A stretch of DNA of 64,000 nt from the NCBI GenBank assembly GCA_905182995.1, contig CAJJDP010000160.1:1-64000 (forward strand). The letters run 5' to 3'. Positions 23,146-36,171 of this stretch are shown here, piece after piece. A program made the position numbers and the translations under genes. Each line of letters starts with the position of its first letter. Position 1 is the stretch's first letter. Below the pieces are notes generated by a model. The model saw only the letters and a program-made list of their open reading frames with translations. It did no database searches and was not told the DNA's origin. The DNA is from Paramecium octaurelia. Taxonomy: Eukaryota > Ciliophora > Oligohymenophorea > Peniculida > Parameciidae.

Positions 23146-26100
23146 ATGCTAAAATCTTTATTATTAGTACTCCTTTTAGCTTTGGTCACGTTATCGAAGC
23201 ATATTGAAAATCAAATAATCGAATTAGATGAAGTCAATTACTAAGTAATAATTAAAGTAATTGATTCCTCTGGGTATGCTTTATCTGGAGTGATTGTTAA
23301 TGCTAAGTACTTCTATTTATCAATTTAGGAATCTCAATACAATTATTGGAGAGAAAGATCAAATGACTGATGGCGCAGGGATTGTGACTTTTACTGGAAA
23401 AATCACAAAACAAACTTCTTATCAAATTACAGCAATTGCATCAACTACTTTTAACGACATCACAACTTCAGGTAAAATAGACGGGGTTGTAGATTCAAAA
23501 GGCACAATTGTTTTTAATGGCAAATTACAATTCACATAATCAAATGTTTAAGTTCAAGATGTGTTTTAACGAGGATTAATAATAGTAAATATCAAACTTA
23601 ATTTCAGTTAAAAACCCAATCAAACTCCAAACCTCTCCCTGGTGTAAATGTAAAGTTTACAGCCATTTACTCAGAAAATAAACAAACAAAAGAAATAAAT
23701 TTCAAAGCAACAACGGATGAAAAAGGTGAAGAGTACGTCAGATTTTTATTGCCTTCCCAAAAGCCTGCTTTTATTATCCTCTACACCGCTTCAAAAAATG
23801 AATATTGGAATACTTTATAAATGAACCATAATGCTCAAGAATTTGCATTATCTCCGTAATTATTTTAACTATATTTAATCTAGTGTGAAGAAATATGAAC
23901 TACCAATAACAATAAATTTGGATCCTGGTTAATTCAAGTTTATATTAACAGCACTAGTTTAAGATCAAACAAATAAGCCATTGACAGGAGCTAAATTATA
24001 AATAGGAGGAATGAACTTGGGTTCTAATACAGAACTAGAAGCACTCAATGCAGCAAGTGGAACAGATGGAAAGATCAGTCTCACTTTACCTCTCAAAGCA
24101 ACTGATAAGATTCATGTGAAGGAATAAATCACAAAGGATGAATATATTGGACAGAGTAAAGAATTTGATGAATTGTTTGATTTAAATGTCAAAAAGGATC
24201 AATTCACTCATGATCTAGGAATAATTATATTATAAGAAGCATCTGGAGATCTATAAGTAATATACAAATATATAATAGATTTCTGGAATAATTACTGATT
24301 CATCAAAGTAGGTTCAGTTTGTACAAGGAGCAACAATTGTATTTACAATTTTAGACAGCATATAACCAGTATCAGCCACTACGGATGCTCAGGGTAAATT
24401 TAAGGCTGAAATCTATGTACCTGCCAATAAAGATTTGCAATTAAAAGCCACAGTCACCGCTAAAGGTTTTATCAATAAAGTGGCTGCTCCTAGACAAATT
24501 AATGTGTCTTCGAAACAACCTTTATAGATAACTTTTGATGTAGTTCTGGATAGAACAATAAAAAATATTAAAATAAAAGATAAACTCGTTGATCCAAGTG
24601 GGAAACCTGTTTAAAATGCAATTGTTAAAATTGTTGAGAGTAACCCAACCATGCCTGATAAAACTCTATATAATAAGGAGATAATTGATAATGCAGAGTA
24701 AATACATTTAATTTATAAATAGTGGTTCATTCGAATATCCATTTAGTTGTTATGAAGATATAAAGTTTTAAGCAACCTTTGTATTTCAAGTGCCTTAATT
24801 TGTGCCTGTAACATATAAAACAGGAGATTTAGAGTGCAAAGATTAAGATTTAGTGAAATATTCAATGACATTGTCAAAATAGACAGCAATACTCTTAATC
24901 AAAGGGTAAGTAATAGATGTAGACTAAAAACCAATGAAAGGAGTGGCTCTTAAATTCAAGTCAGACCCTGTATTAGATGTGCCGAATGCTAATTTAGTTA
25001 CAGACGCGAATGGTAATTGGTAAGTTGAAAAATTAACTGTCATACCTACAACATAATATAAATTTACTATTGAATATACTAATGATGTTAAATAAGTAGT
25101 AGAAGTAGTATAGACATTTACTCCTACTATGGATAAGGAGTAGACATTCAATTTTCCAGTGATTGGATTTTAAAGATATGTTAAAGCTAAACTTGCTGGT
25201 AAGATAGCCCCTGTTGACGGCAAAGCAGGAATCCCATTACCTTTAGTTATTACATGTGATGGCAAAGGAAAAGATGGAAAACCAATTGTTATAGAAACTA
25301 CCACAAAAGATGATGGATCATATTCAGTAGATATTGAAGCATTAGTGGGAGCAGATAAACCATTATCATGTGTTGTGACTAATGGTGGCACAGGTAGTGC
25401 TGCTTCACCTGTATAGCCCATAAAAGTTGAGGCAAAAGTATTTGCTCCAACTTGGACTAGTAATACCAACATTCCAGTTACTTATAATACCGTGGATATA
25501 GTATTAAAAGGAACTGTCAGTGATAAAACAAAGACAATTACAACTGTTGAAGGTGTAGATATTACTTTAATTATCACTCCTTAAGATGTTTACATTTAAA
25601 ATCCAGGTAAGCATTTGCTTGAGTCATACATTCTAATGAAAAGACATTTCTAAAGTACATCTCAATCCATAATACAAACAAAATCTGGTAAAGATGGATC
25701 TTATGAATTTAAATTTAAAGCTGTTTAAGCATATCCATTAAAATTTGAGATTTAAGCAAAAAAAGATCCAATATTTACTCCATATGAAAAGAAAGGAATT
25801 GAAGAGAAATGTTTGAAATCAGAGACTCTAACTGAAGACATTGAAATAGACAGAGTTAGGATGCTGACAAAATTACACTCAATTTTAAGTGGTACTGATA
25901 AAAAGCCAATAATTAATGCATCTGTTAAAATGACTACATCTGACCCAATTATGAAAGATTCTAAATATTACAATTTACCAGTAAAAGATGACGATAAAGG
26001 ATCCTTCTTTTTAGATTTCGAGTGCTATAAAGATTTTGACTACGTAGTTGATTTACAGATAGATGTACCTCAGTATGTGCAATAAAACATAAAGAGTTCC

Positions 26101-28981
26101 AAATTTAAATGTTCACAAGCATTAACAGAATTAAGTCCTATATCTTTAACTTTGGAGAAAATATAAATTAAAGCCATTCTTTCAGGTAAAGTAATTGATC
26201 CTTCTGGAAATGGAGTACCTAATTTAGCATTGAGCATCACTACAGATCCAGAAAGTGCAACTCTAGAAACTAAGACATTAACAGATGGAACATGGACAGT
26301 GACTGATTCCAAGATCTATCCAAATACAGATTACAAAGCCATAATCACTTATGTAGACATCAATAAACAACAGTAAAAAATAGAATAAAAATTCACAATT
26401 TAAAGTGACAACTAAAAGGTTCAAATCACAGATATAAATTATTAAGCTATTGTTAATGCCAAAATATAAGGAAAGATTGATTTAGAAAAAGGAACTTTAA
26501 GCTAACCAGTCAAAATCAATTTAACTTGTCCCAAATTTAAGGATGGTAAAGGAGTTGAAATCAATCAAGACTTCTCAACTGATAACAGTGGAAATTTTGA
26601 TATTCCTTTACAAATATTGGCTAAACATGATGATAAAATAGAATGTATTCTTAAAACAAAAGATTCTCTATAAGAAACTACATAAAAAGTAGAATTAGTA
26701 GCTCCAAAGTTTTAAGTTTAAGGAGTTTCAATAAAAGCTAAATTGATTACTACTATTTTTACAATATTAGGTAAATTAGTAGATAATTCAAAAGTGGAAG
26801 ATAAATTGCCCGGATTAAAAATTACATTAACCTTGAAACCATCAGACCCTATATCTAATTAACCTATTATTAGTAAAAGTATTAATGATGGAACTTATTC
26901 TTTAATTGTTGAAGTCGTAAGAGGTATAAATTATGAGGCTGCAATCAATATAGATGCATAACCTTAATTTAATGTTGTTAATGAAAAATTGTAATTACTA
27001 GGTAAAGAAGATAAATAAAGTATTACAAAAGACATCACTCTAATTAGATCTATTGTGGATTGTACTGTCAGTGGATAATTGGTGGATATGAATTAAAAAC
27101 CAATTCCTAATTCCAAAATTGAAATTTTAAGTTCAGATCCCCAAATGACAAATGCGCAATTGTATAATAAATTTGCAACCGCTCCAAAAGGAGATTTCTA
27201 ATTGCCATTTTAATGTTATAATTCTGTTTCAACAACTCTAAAAATGGATATGGAATCTGACGTATATCCTAAAACATCCTTATCACCATAAGTATTTACT
27301 TGTGGAGAGAAAGACCTTAAACTTAAGCCTATAGTAGTATCTACAAAATCTGTTTAAATTACTGTTTCTGGTGTTTTGACAGATAGTAGTGGAGTAACCA
27401 AAAATGTATAAAATGCTCAAATAGAAATAATTCTTAATCCTGCTGATCCTTTAGCATCAAATTTGTAAACAAAGTCAGATCTAAATGGCAAATATTCCTT
27501 AAGTTTTGGTGCAGTCTAAGATTAGATATACACAGCTGTTATTTCTGTTACTAATTCCGACTTCAATCCATATAAATCTTCAAATATTCAGATTAAAGCT
27601 GATAAAGTATAAACTCTAACACATGATGCTACTATGGATAGAATCATACTGCAAGCAACCATTACTTCAACCATTGCAGATCCATCAGGTAAAACACCTC
27701 CAACATCTACTCTGACAGTTGAATCCTTATAACCTACAGTTAAAGGAACTGAAAAAACTTAAATAACTGGAAAAACAGATGCTGCTGGAAAATTCAATCT
27801 ATAGGTCCCTTGTTATAAGAACGTAGATGAATCTTTTGTATTAGATGTTAAAGCTGATAAATACAAAGATGTAAAATCAGATAAGATTCAATTTTCATGT
27901 TCTGGTCCAGCAATATCTTTACCCCCAGTTAAAATTAAATATGAATTAGCACCTACTAACACTAAGTTAACTGTTGGAGGAGAAATCATTGGACCAAAGG
28001 GTAAAGGTCAATCAGGTGTGAATGTTAAACTAACTTCAGATCCTGTTACTAAAGATTTTGAAGCTAAAACTGGATCAGATGGTAAATGGTCTATTATAGA
28101 TGATCAATTACAATTTGGTGCCAAATATCAATTGACTGAATCATTTAATGATGCTATTGGCTAAAATCATAAAGCTACATAATCCTTTTAAACAAATGAT
28201 GAGAAATCTGAAATGACATTCCCTAAATAGTATTATGATGATTTTGTACCATGTGAAATTGATGGTAAAATAACAACTGAGGGAGGAATTTTCCCATCTA
28301 ATGTTCCTGTTAGTTTATAATGCGATGCTTTTGGTGAAAATAAAGTACCTATTGATCTTAAAATAAATACAGATTCTACTGGAGCATATTCATTCAAATG
28401 GAAGATGCTCATGAATGCTAATTCTAATGTTGATTGTTTACTTATTTCACATGAAACTGCCAAATTTTAATAAACAAATAGTAGATTCAAAATAAATCCT
28501 AATAGTGATGTTATGAAGATCACCACTTAGGCTCAGGTGACAGAACAATTCAAAGCACAACTTACTAAATATTACCAATTTACTATAATAAATGGCGCTG
28601 CTATTGCTGAATTCGATTGCAACTCAAAATTAGAATGGAAAGGATTAGAGGGAGTTAATATTAGACTGAAGTAATGGAATGGAATTGAATATGCAGATCT
28701 TAAAATTGAAACAAAGAGTGACAAAGATGGTCTCTTTGTTATTAAACATTAAATCCTGAAAAGGTATTTATTTATATACATCCAATAGTTAAATTTAAAA
28801 TGAGATGAGATTAGAATTTACTAAATAAAATTACATTCCAACTACAGCCGAGTTTAATCTTTATTCATTTGATCCTTAATCAGATGGATCATATCTTGTC
28901 TAATTATCCAATATAAGGATGGTCAAAATTGGCTTGGCAGACAAATGTCCATCAATTAAGAAAAATAAACATCATCAATGA
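23146..28981 (+). CDS. Secreted protein of tandem immunoglobulin-like (CarboxypepD_reg/Cna-B-like) repeats
   Basis: ATG 23146 opens a hydrophobic signal peptide (MLKSLLLVLLLALVTLS) and a frame of about 1,900 codons to TGA 28979-28981, with introns of 22-28 nt (e.g. near 23311, 23581, 23857, 24255, 28765). From about 23230 onward a unit of roughly 95-120 residues recurs at least a dozen times: (V/I)-S-G-x-(I/V)-x-D-x-S/G...P-x-x-(N/G)-(A/V)-x-(V/I/L)-x-(I/L/F), then T-D-x-x-G-x-(F/W/Y) . Examples: VDPSGKPVQNAIVKI, IDPSGNGVPNLALSI, TDSSGVTKNVQNAQIE, GPKGKGQSGVNVKL. This is the pattern of carboxypeptidase-regulatory or Cna-B beta-sandwich domains. Few cysteines. No C-terminal membrane helix seen, so it may be secreted or surface-bound by another protein. 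No catalytic site recognised. Confidence is high for the gene, moderate for the fold. Confidence 0.8.
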
Positions 28982-29509
28982 TATACTATAATATACAAAT
29001 TGTTAATTGTTAACCTTCTTTAATAAGTTATTGTCATATGCATTAAAATTTATTATAATTGATCCTGAAATCAAACGTATAATTATGAATTGAAAAATAA
29101 GTCTTTTTTTATTTTAAAAAATAAATACTAAAAGATGAAATTATGAAGTAGAGTTATATATAATCCTTCTTGTTTGAATAGCGCTATTATTAGCAGTTTT
29201 ACTTCTTCTATGCTTAATTAGTAATTTAATGATCTCCTATTCTTAAATATTTATATTTTTAAATCGACTTCAGAAGACATTTCAAATTCATTATTGAATA
29301 ATGAGCTATTTATCAAAATCGAATTATTCTATCAGTGATTGATATAATTGTGTTTACGTTACATAAATTTTGATTTTGAATTATTACAGAATATTAAATA
29401 CATTAAATTTCCGTCTATTTGATCAATAATTAATTGATTTGAAAATTTGCAATTTTTCATTAAGAAATATTTGCCAAATAAATTAATAATTCTTTAATTA
29501 AATAATAAA
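28982..29509. other. Intergenic region, no gene seen
   Basis: AT-rich DNA between two same-strand genes; no conserved frame, RNA gene or repeat seen. Confidence 0.6.
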
Positions 29510-32500
29510 ATGAATTTCGAAGACGATTATGTAAAACACTAAATGCAGAACATGAAAGGTGTAGTAAAGGTATTGATATCTCTAATTTTTAGAAAAAAGA
29601 TAGACATCTAGTAGAAGAAAGTTTAAGAAAGGAGTATTGTGAATAAAACAATATCCAGTATATTCCTAAGGAATAACATAAGTAAGGAAAGGCAAATGAA
29701 AAATACACATATTAAGTAAAAGATAAAAATGAAGCTCGTGGATAATTGCGATAAGATGTTTAAAAATAATAAGATAATCAATAAGAAAAATAATAACAAA
29801 GTAAATAATAAAGGCAATAAAAATAAAATGAGTAAAGGGAATAAAGAGAGGAAGGAGATTAAAAAGATAATAATAAAAAAAGTAACAATTTTTAAAATAG
29901 GAAAAATAATAAATAATAACACCAAAAAGGTTAAGGTTAATAAGATAAATAATAACACAATGAAAAGTAGTAAAATGAAAAATAAGGAAATAATAATTAA
30001 TAAAGACACCAGTCTCATAATAATAACTAACCATTTGTATATCCTTATACCGAAGGATAACAAAATAATGATCATAGGGAGGTGAATGATAACCATAACG
30101 ACAAAGAAAGGAGAAATGATAAGAGTAATTAATAAAATAGGTAAAATACCACTAATAATAATAATAAAAATAGGAATAATAACAACTAAGAAAATAATAA
30201 TCAATAAAGAAATTAGAATAATAAAAGTAATACTCATCAAACTGAACATATTCACTATAAATAAGTGAGAAGAGACAGAAGAGCTGAAAAACATATTAGG
30301 TCAGTTTAATCAGATCAGAATAAATAATTTAATAAAAAAAGATTCAATCATTATAAAAATAATAATTTTGATGATGATTACAATAGATTAGATGAGGAAA
30401 ATTCATTTGAAGACGACTATTATTACAAAAAAGAAGAGAAAAATTAAAAATAAAATTATTAAAGAAGAGAGTATGATTAATATGGATTTGATAGAAAAAA
30501 TAATAATGATAAAAGAAACAACAACAACAATAACAATAGAAATTGGAAAGGAGGAAGAAACAATAAAAAGAATAGGAAGAATTAAGATTTTGAAGAATAT
30601 TGGACAGAAAAATAAATTGAAAAAGGAAAAGCTGAAAATGATATATTTGAAGGGATCTTCATAGCTAATGAATTTACCAGAGAAAAGGCTACTATTAAAT
30701 GTCCTATATTTAAGAAGAAAGTACATATTAATTGTAAGATAATTATTCTAATTAATAGCTTTTATTGAAACAAATAGAGCATTTCACGGAGCTCTTGTTG
30801 CATTCAAAATTACAAAAATAAAAAAGACTGATGAAGAATCTGAGGATGATTTTGAAGAAGAGATCACTTAATAAATTCCATTAAAGAATAAAAAGAATGA
30901 AAACAAAAAGGAAATACAGTAGGAGATATCTGAAAAAGAAGAAAATAACGATGATTGGGAAGATGTTGATAGCCAATAAGAGGAAGAGGATGACATTTCG
31001 GAAGTATCAGATCTCTATGTTGTTAAAAAGGTCCCATTAACAAAACTTTAAAAATTACAAAAAGCTCAACTTGTAGGTAAGGTTGTAGGAGTGATAAAAA
31101 ATCCATTATAAAATAGACACATAATTGGAAAGTTAAAATTTGATGAAAAATAAAAATCACAAGTTAAAGAAATAAAAACTAAAGAGGAATTAATAAATTA
31201 TTTAGAATAGAATTATTATATCTCGTTTAAATGTGTTAATAAAAGAATTTCATTTTTCAATGTGAAGAATTTACTTACTTTTAATTATGAATTGGATAAT
31301 TAAGAACCTGTATAAAAATTCATTGATTATGTTTCATAAAGATACTTTTCAGCGAAATTCATATCATGGGAAAAGAGAAGTCGATACCCATATGTTGAAT
31401 TAATTAAAGAGGTAGGAGTATAAGGAAATATTGATGTGGAATGTGAGGCTATATTAATAGAGAATTCAGTTTATGACAATGAATTTTCAGAATCTTGTAA
31501 AGAAGAAATGAAGGCATTTACTCATGATTCTATAGCTAAGGAAAGAGAGAAGAGAATGGATTTAACAAAGGAATATATTTGTAGTATAGATCCTGTGACT
31601 GCCAGAGATTTGGATGATGCATTAAGTATTAATGATTTAGGAAATGGTATTTACGAAATTGGAGTACATATTGCTGATGTTTCTCACTTTGTCCTTCCTA
31701 ACAGTGAAGTAGATAAGGAAGCAATACTAAGAACTACTTCTGTATATTTAGTTCATAAGGTAATTCCTATGTTACCTAGAATTCTGTGTGAAGAGCTTTG
31801 TTCATTGAATAGAGATGTTGAGAGATTAGCATTCTCTGTATTCTTTAAGATGACAAGTGAGGGAGAAGTGTTATGGGAAAGTTTTAGAGCTGCAAAATCA
31901 ATTATTAAAAGTTGTGCATAGTTGAGTTATGATATTGTAAATTAACTAATTGTTGGTGAAATTCAACAGTTTAGTTAAGGAGAAGCAAGATATAAAGTTG
32001 CTGAAGGGTTTGATGAAAATGTATTGAAAGATAAGGTTTTGTTGTTAAATACAATTGCATAAAAGAGAAGAGAAAAAAGATTGGAAGGATCGTTAACTTT
32101 TGAAAAAAGCAAATTAAGATTTATTCTTAATTCTGATTTATTCCCCACCGGTTATACAGAAGAAAAGAGAGGGCTTGCTCAATTTATGGTAGAAGAATGG
32201 ATGTTGTTGGCTAATTAATTTGTTGGCAAGAAGTTGATTTAATATGATACAAAAACAGCTGTCCTTAGATAACACATTTCACCTAAGAATGAAAAACTCG
32301 ATTATTATCGAAAATTATTAGAAGCTTGTGGATTAGAAGAGATGGCTAAAAATTTGGATGTTTCAACGTCTAGAAATTTGAAATTAACAATGAATAAGGT
32401 TAATGAAATTGAATCTGAGGAAATTAAATTGGTTTTAGGGTTCCGTCTATTAAAATTAATGGAAGCAGCTCAATATTTCGTTGTTGATGAGACTCCAGAA

Positions 32501-33138
32501 AACGAATGGAGACATTATGCCTTAGATTTTGATGTATATACACATTTTACATCTCCAATAAGAAGATATCCTGATGTTTTGGTACATCGAAGATTATAAA
32601 TTGCTCTTGAATAACAAGAGATTGATTAAACAGGAGAAACTAGGGATAAATTAAAGGCTATTATGTAACATTGCAATGACTGCAAATTAAATTCCAGAAG
32701 AGTAAGTGATTAATGCGATTAAGTATTTCTATTATATATTTTCTTAGTTATTCTTAGCTTTGCTCTTAAAGGCAAATCCAGTTGAAGTAGATGGATATAT
32801 TCTCTCACTTAATAAACAATAAATTGAAGTTATCATTCCAAAATACAATTTAGAAAGAGTAAATCTAAATTTATATATATTATAGAAAGTTGAATTAAGG
32901 AATTTGAAGAATACCTATAAATTCACAGTAGAGGAAATTGGAGAGAACAAATTTGAGTTGATTGTTTCTTATAATGATCCTGATGATGAAAAGGGAGTTA
33001 GATTGTATTTTATCAAAGTAAATTATTTGAATATTTTAATAGTAATTTTAATAAGTAAAAATAAAATTATCAGGCACGGATACATTCCCAATAGAATATT
33101 AAATACAAATAATAATTAATAATAAAGTTTTAATTTGA
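29510..33138 (+). CDS. DIS3L2: DIS3L2-type 3'-5' exoribonuclease (RNB family)
   Basis: ATG 29510 to TGA 33136-33138; five introns (23, 25, 25, 27, 25 nt) leave 1,167 codons. Residues about 50-370 are an extreme Gln/Asn/Lys/Arg-rich low-complexity tract (about 29700-30650). Next come two cold-shock-like domains (ETNRAFHGALVAF; GKVVGVIKN...IIGKL), then the RNB catalytic domain with the acidic active-site motif DPVTARDLDDALSI at about 31590-31630, followed by EIGVHIADVSHFV, TSVYL, LCSLNRDVERLAFSV and FTSPIRRYPDVLVHR, and a C-terminal S1-like domain. No PIN endonuclease domain precedes the cold-shock domains, which points to DIS3L2 rather than the exosome subunit DIS3/Rrp44. DIS3L2 degrades uridylated RNA in the cytoplasm. 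The catalytic aspartates appear intact. Confidence 0.88.
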
Positions 33139-33202
33139 TTTGTATTTATATAAGTCACACCAGTATTTAATTATAAAAGAATAATAATATTTTATAATAA
33201 AA

Positions 33203-34224
33203 ATGTAGCTATAAGTTAAATGTAACGAGTAATCATGGACATTCAGAAGACCATTGGCTGAACTCTCCATTTAGAAAATTGTGAGAAGACTTCCAATCAG
33301 AATTACTAACCTCCCTAATTAGTTCACACTTCAATATGAGGACTTTGACGGAGATATGATTGATGTCACATGTGATGCTGATTTACAAACCATTAGGGAA
33401 TGTTAATTTGATACACAATTAGTCACATTGTAATTATATATTTACTAATTTAAGGTATGTACAACAAGTTCAAGAGGGAGGATTTAAGAAAGAAACAGGA
33501 TGTAATAGAAGAGAATTAAGAAAAGAACATATTAAATAATTAGTGAGCCAACAGGTCATGGAACTAATCCCTGAGATTACCAAGTAGGTTAAACAATCAA
33601 TGACTGTTAATGATGTTTAAAATAAAATTGAAACATAATCAATTAACAGCACAGCCTTGGTAGAGGTCAAAGAAGCTAAAAAAGTAGTCCACCAGGATGT
33701 GATGTGTGATGGTTGTAAAATGTTCCCCATTGAAGGTATCAGATACAAAGTAATTTTTTTCAAATTATAATTTATAGTGTGCCGTTTGCAGAGACTTTGA
33801 TTTGTGCGAAAAATGTGAGGATCTTGGAAATCATGAACATGCTATGTTGAAGATTAGAAAACCAGAACAGGCTCCATCCATTATAGTGACAGCTATTGTA
33901 TTTAATAATTTAAATATTAAGGGTGACAAATCAGATCTACCATAAGGAAATACCCTAAGAACCTAAATAGCTTAGTTGGTTTAGAAGGAACTTAACACTT
34001 CTATTCCATAATCCTTAGACATTTCATCAATTTAATAAGAATAATAAATCTTAAATACATCCACCAATCCAGTAGTTGTAGAATTATGCGAATTGTTGAG
34101 AATTAGACCAGAAGTAGCTTAGACTTTGATAGAATTGTTCCCAACTCAAAGCGCATAAGAAATAATGGAAATCGTAGGTGATGACTTAGAATATTTGAAT
34201 TCCCTTCAAAGATCAACCGTCTGA
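33203..34224 (+). CDS. PB1 + ZZ zinc-finger protein, p62/NBR1-like autophagy receptor
   Basis: ATG 33203 to TGA 34222-34224; introns of 25 nt (about 33432) and 28 nt (about 33751) give 322 aa, with a possible third in-frame 24 nt intron near 33898. Residues about 15-80 form a PB1 domain with the acidic OPCA signature YEDFDGDMIDVTCD, and residues about 165-210 a ZZ zinc finger (C-D-G-C, then C-A-V-C, C-E-K-C, H-E-H). PB1-ZZ order is that of p62/SQSTM1 and NBR1, which oligomerise through PB1 and bring ubiquitinated cargo to autophagosomes. A helical C-terminal part (about 270-320) sits where the UBA would be but is not a clear UBA. No LIR motif was identified with confidence. Its stop lies 14 bp from that of the convergent RIB43A-like gene. 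Confidence 0.75.
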
Positions 34225-34238
34225 TATATTAATAATAA

Positions 34239-34720
34239 TCATCCATTATACGACTATTTACGACCTCTTTATAGTAATTAATCCCTTTCAGCTCGTTCTG
34301 CTGCTAATTTCTCTTGTTTTTCTCTTTCCTCTTTGTCTTTTTTCTCCTTTGCCTATTTAAAATATAAATAAGAATACTAATAATAGATTCGTTTATTTAG
34401 TAGCAATTCCAATTTCTGTTTTCCTTTAGGCAAAGTTGTCTTGGAGCATTCCTCTAAATCTATTTATCTCTAAGGTTTATTGTGCATAAGCCTATTCTTC
34501 ATCTTTCTCTTATTCTTGTCTTCTTCTTTTTTCTTCGATCTAATCGAGGATCCATTATTTTTATTGTTCTTTGTTGTATTTATTGCGAGAATCATATTCT
34601 AACGATATGAATTTAATCCTTACATACATCCTCACCATCAAATTCCTTCAGACCACTTACTCCTTATCTTTTTTACCAATCTGGATGTTTTCTAAAAAAT
34701 GTTTCTTTAGTTCTTTTCAT
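34239..34720 (-). CDS. Short RIB43A-like axonemal protein
   Basis: ATG at 34720, TGA 34241-34239; two 25 nt introns give 143 aa. The sequence VSGLKEFDGEDV followed by a long charged coiled coil (EQQKQWILDQIEEKRR..., ERAERDQLLQ) matches the C-terminal half of RIB43A/RIBC proteins, which line protofilament ribbons inside ciliary doublet microtubules. The usual N-terminal half (about 150-200 residues) is missing and no exon upstream reads into this ATG, so it is a short family member or an N-terminally truncated gene. Confidence 0.65.
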
Positions 34721-35276
34721 AAATTATATTAATAAATATCAATTTTTATCGTCGAATTGATCCTCTTAACATTCTCAGGGAATAATTAAAAACGATAAAT
34801 GCCTTCTTTATTAATTTCTCAGTTTAATATTATTTAAATTAGAATCTAGCTTTAATATCACAATTACTCTGATTCACTTGTTTTATATAGCTGACATTCG
34901 ACAATATTTTGATATTTACAGAATAGCAATATGCATAAATATATTAATACTAATGTAAACTGGGTATCCATAGTTCTCTTATTTCACTTAAATTATTATT
35001 TAATTCTGACTATCAATTTTAAATTGCTAAATTTATAATAGCATTAAATTGATATGATGATCTCCTTTAAATATTTATTATTAGAGATAGAATCAAAGAG
35101 GAAAAAAGTAAATTACTCTTTTTGATTTGTACTTAGTCTTATTATTTCAAATCATTTGATTATCATACATAGTTTGACATAGAACCTTTAGTTGCCTCTC
35201 TATCTTCTAAATCCGACACATTCTATTATACACTCAATGATCGATTTGGTCTTTGATTGATATTTTATTTTATATT
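34721..35276. other. Intergenic region between divergent genes
   Basis: About 550 bp with no supported gene. It should hold the promoters of the RIB43A-like and ABHD17-like genes. Confidence 0.55.
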
Positions 35277-36151
35277 ATGGAATTTAACGATTTAATATTT
35301 CCCTCTCCTAAGCCTAGTTATGATTATACTCTTTCTGGTCTCTACTACATTGATGAAGAAATTCAGTATCACCGTAGTCGTTCCCTTATTCAATAAAATG
35401 AACTCAAAACATATGATGGCACTATCAAAGTCACACTCAATCAATCAGATTCAACAAGATAAATGAGTCAGAATAGATAAACAAAAAGAATAGTTACTCT
35501 CTTCTAACTTGAAGAGAATCTTAGAAATGGTATAATAGTCTATTTTCATGCCAATGCTGAAGACATCGGAATGTGTAAATCTCTTGCATATTTACTTGCT
35601 GCTGAATTGGAAGTATAAACAATAATACTATTAAGATGGCCTCCATCTGTATGGAGTATCCAGGATATGGAATATATCATGGACAATCATCTAGTGATAC
35701 TATAATCAAAAATGCATATCAATTGATTGAGCATATCCTCAATAATCTTAAAGTCCATGAATCTAAAATTATTATTATGGGTAGATCCATAGGAACCAGC
35801 ATTGCTGTTGAAATGAGTATTAGATACAAAAAAATAAGAACACTTGTATTATTAAGTCCATTTACATCTCTCTGTGATGTTATTAAAGAAAATAGTTTTA
35901 ATTGGGTATCTAAACTAGTCAAAGAACGCTTTAGAAATCTTGAAAAAATGCATAAAGTACATTGTCCTACACTTTTTATTCATGGTATCAAAGACAAATT
36001 GATATCTTATTAACATTCTATTTAGTTGATGAGTAAGTGTAGTGGATTTACTCATTTACAATTATTTGAAGGAATGACACACAACTCATTTTTTATTGAT
36101 TTACATATTATATCTCCAATCAGATAGTTTTTAATGAAAATTTAGTCATGA
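35277..36151 (+). CDS. Alpha/beta-hydrolase, ABHD17/FAM108-like
   Basis: ATG 35277 to TGA 36149-36151; one 23 nt intron (about 35612-35634) gives 283 aa. Motifs in order: oxyanion strand FHANAED, EYPGYG, nucleophile elbow G-R-S-I-G-T (Ser), acid G-I-K-D-K and catalytic His in T-H-N-S. This set is typical of ABHD17 depalmitoylases, which remove palmitate from membrane proteins such as Ras. The N-terminal Cys cluster of animal ABHD17, itself palmitoylated, is not seen. Convergent with the next gene, 20 bp between stops. Confidence 0.82.
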
Positions 36152-36171
36152 TTAGTAAATATATATAAATA

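Noticed and set aside
24924..26312. Several minus-strand ORFs opposite the Ig-like repeat gene
   Set aside because: Antisense shadows of repeated codons in the plus-strand gene; no start context or family match.
29623..30294. Long minus-strand ORF of hydrophobic residues opposite the DIS3L2-like gene
   Set aside because: It is the reverse reading of an Asn/Gln/Lys-rich tract (AAT, TAA, AAA become ATT, TTA, TTT), which makes false Ile/Leu/Phe-rich proteins.
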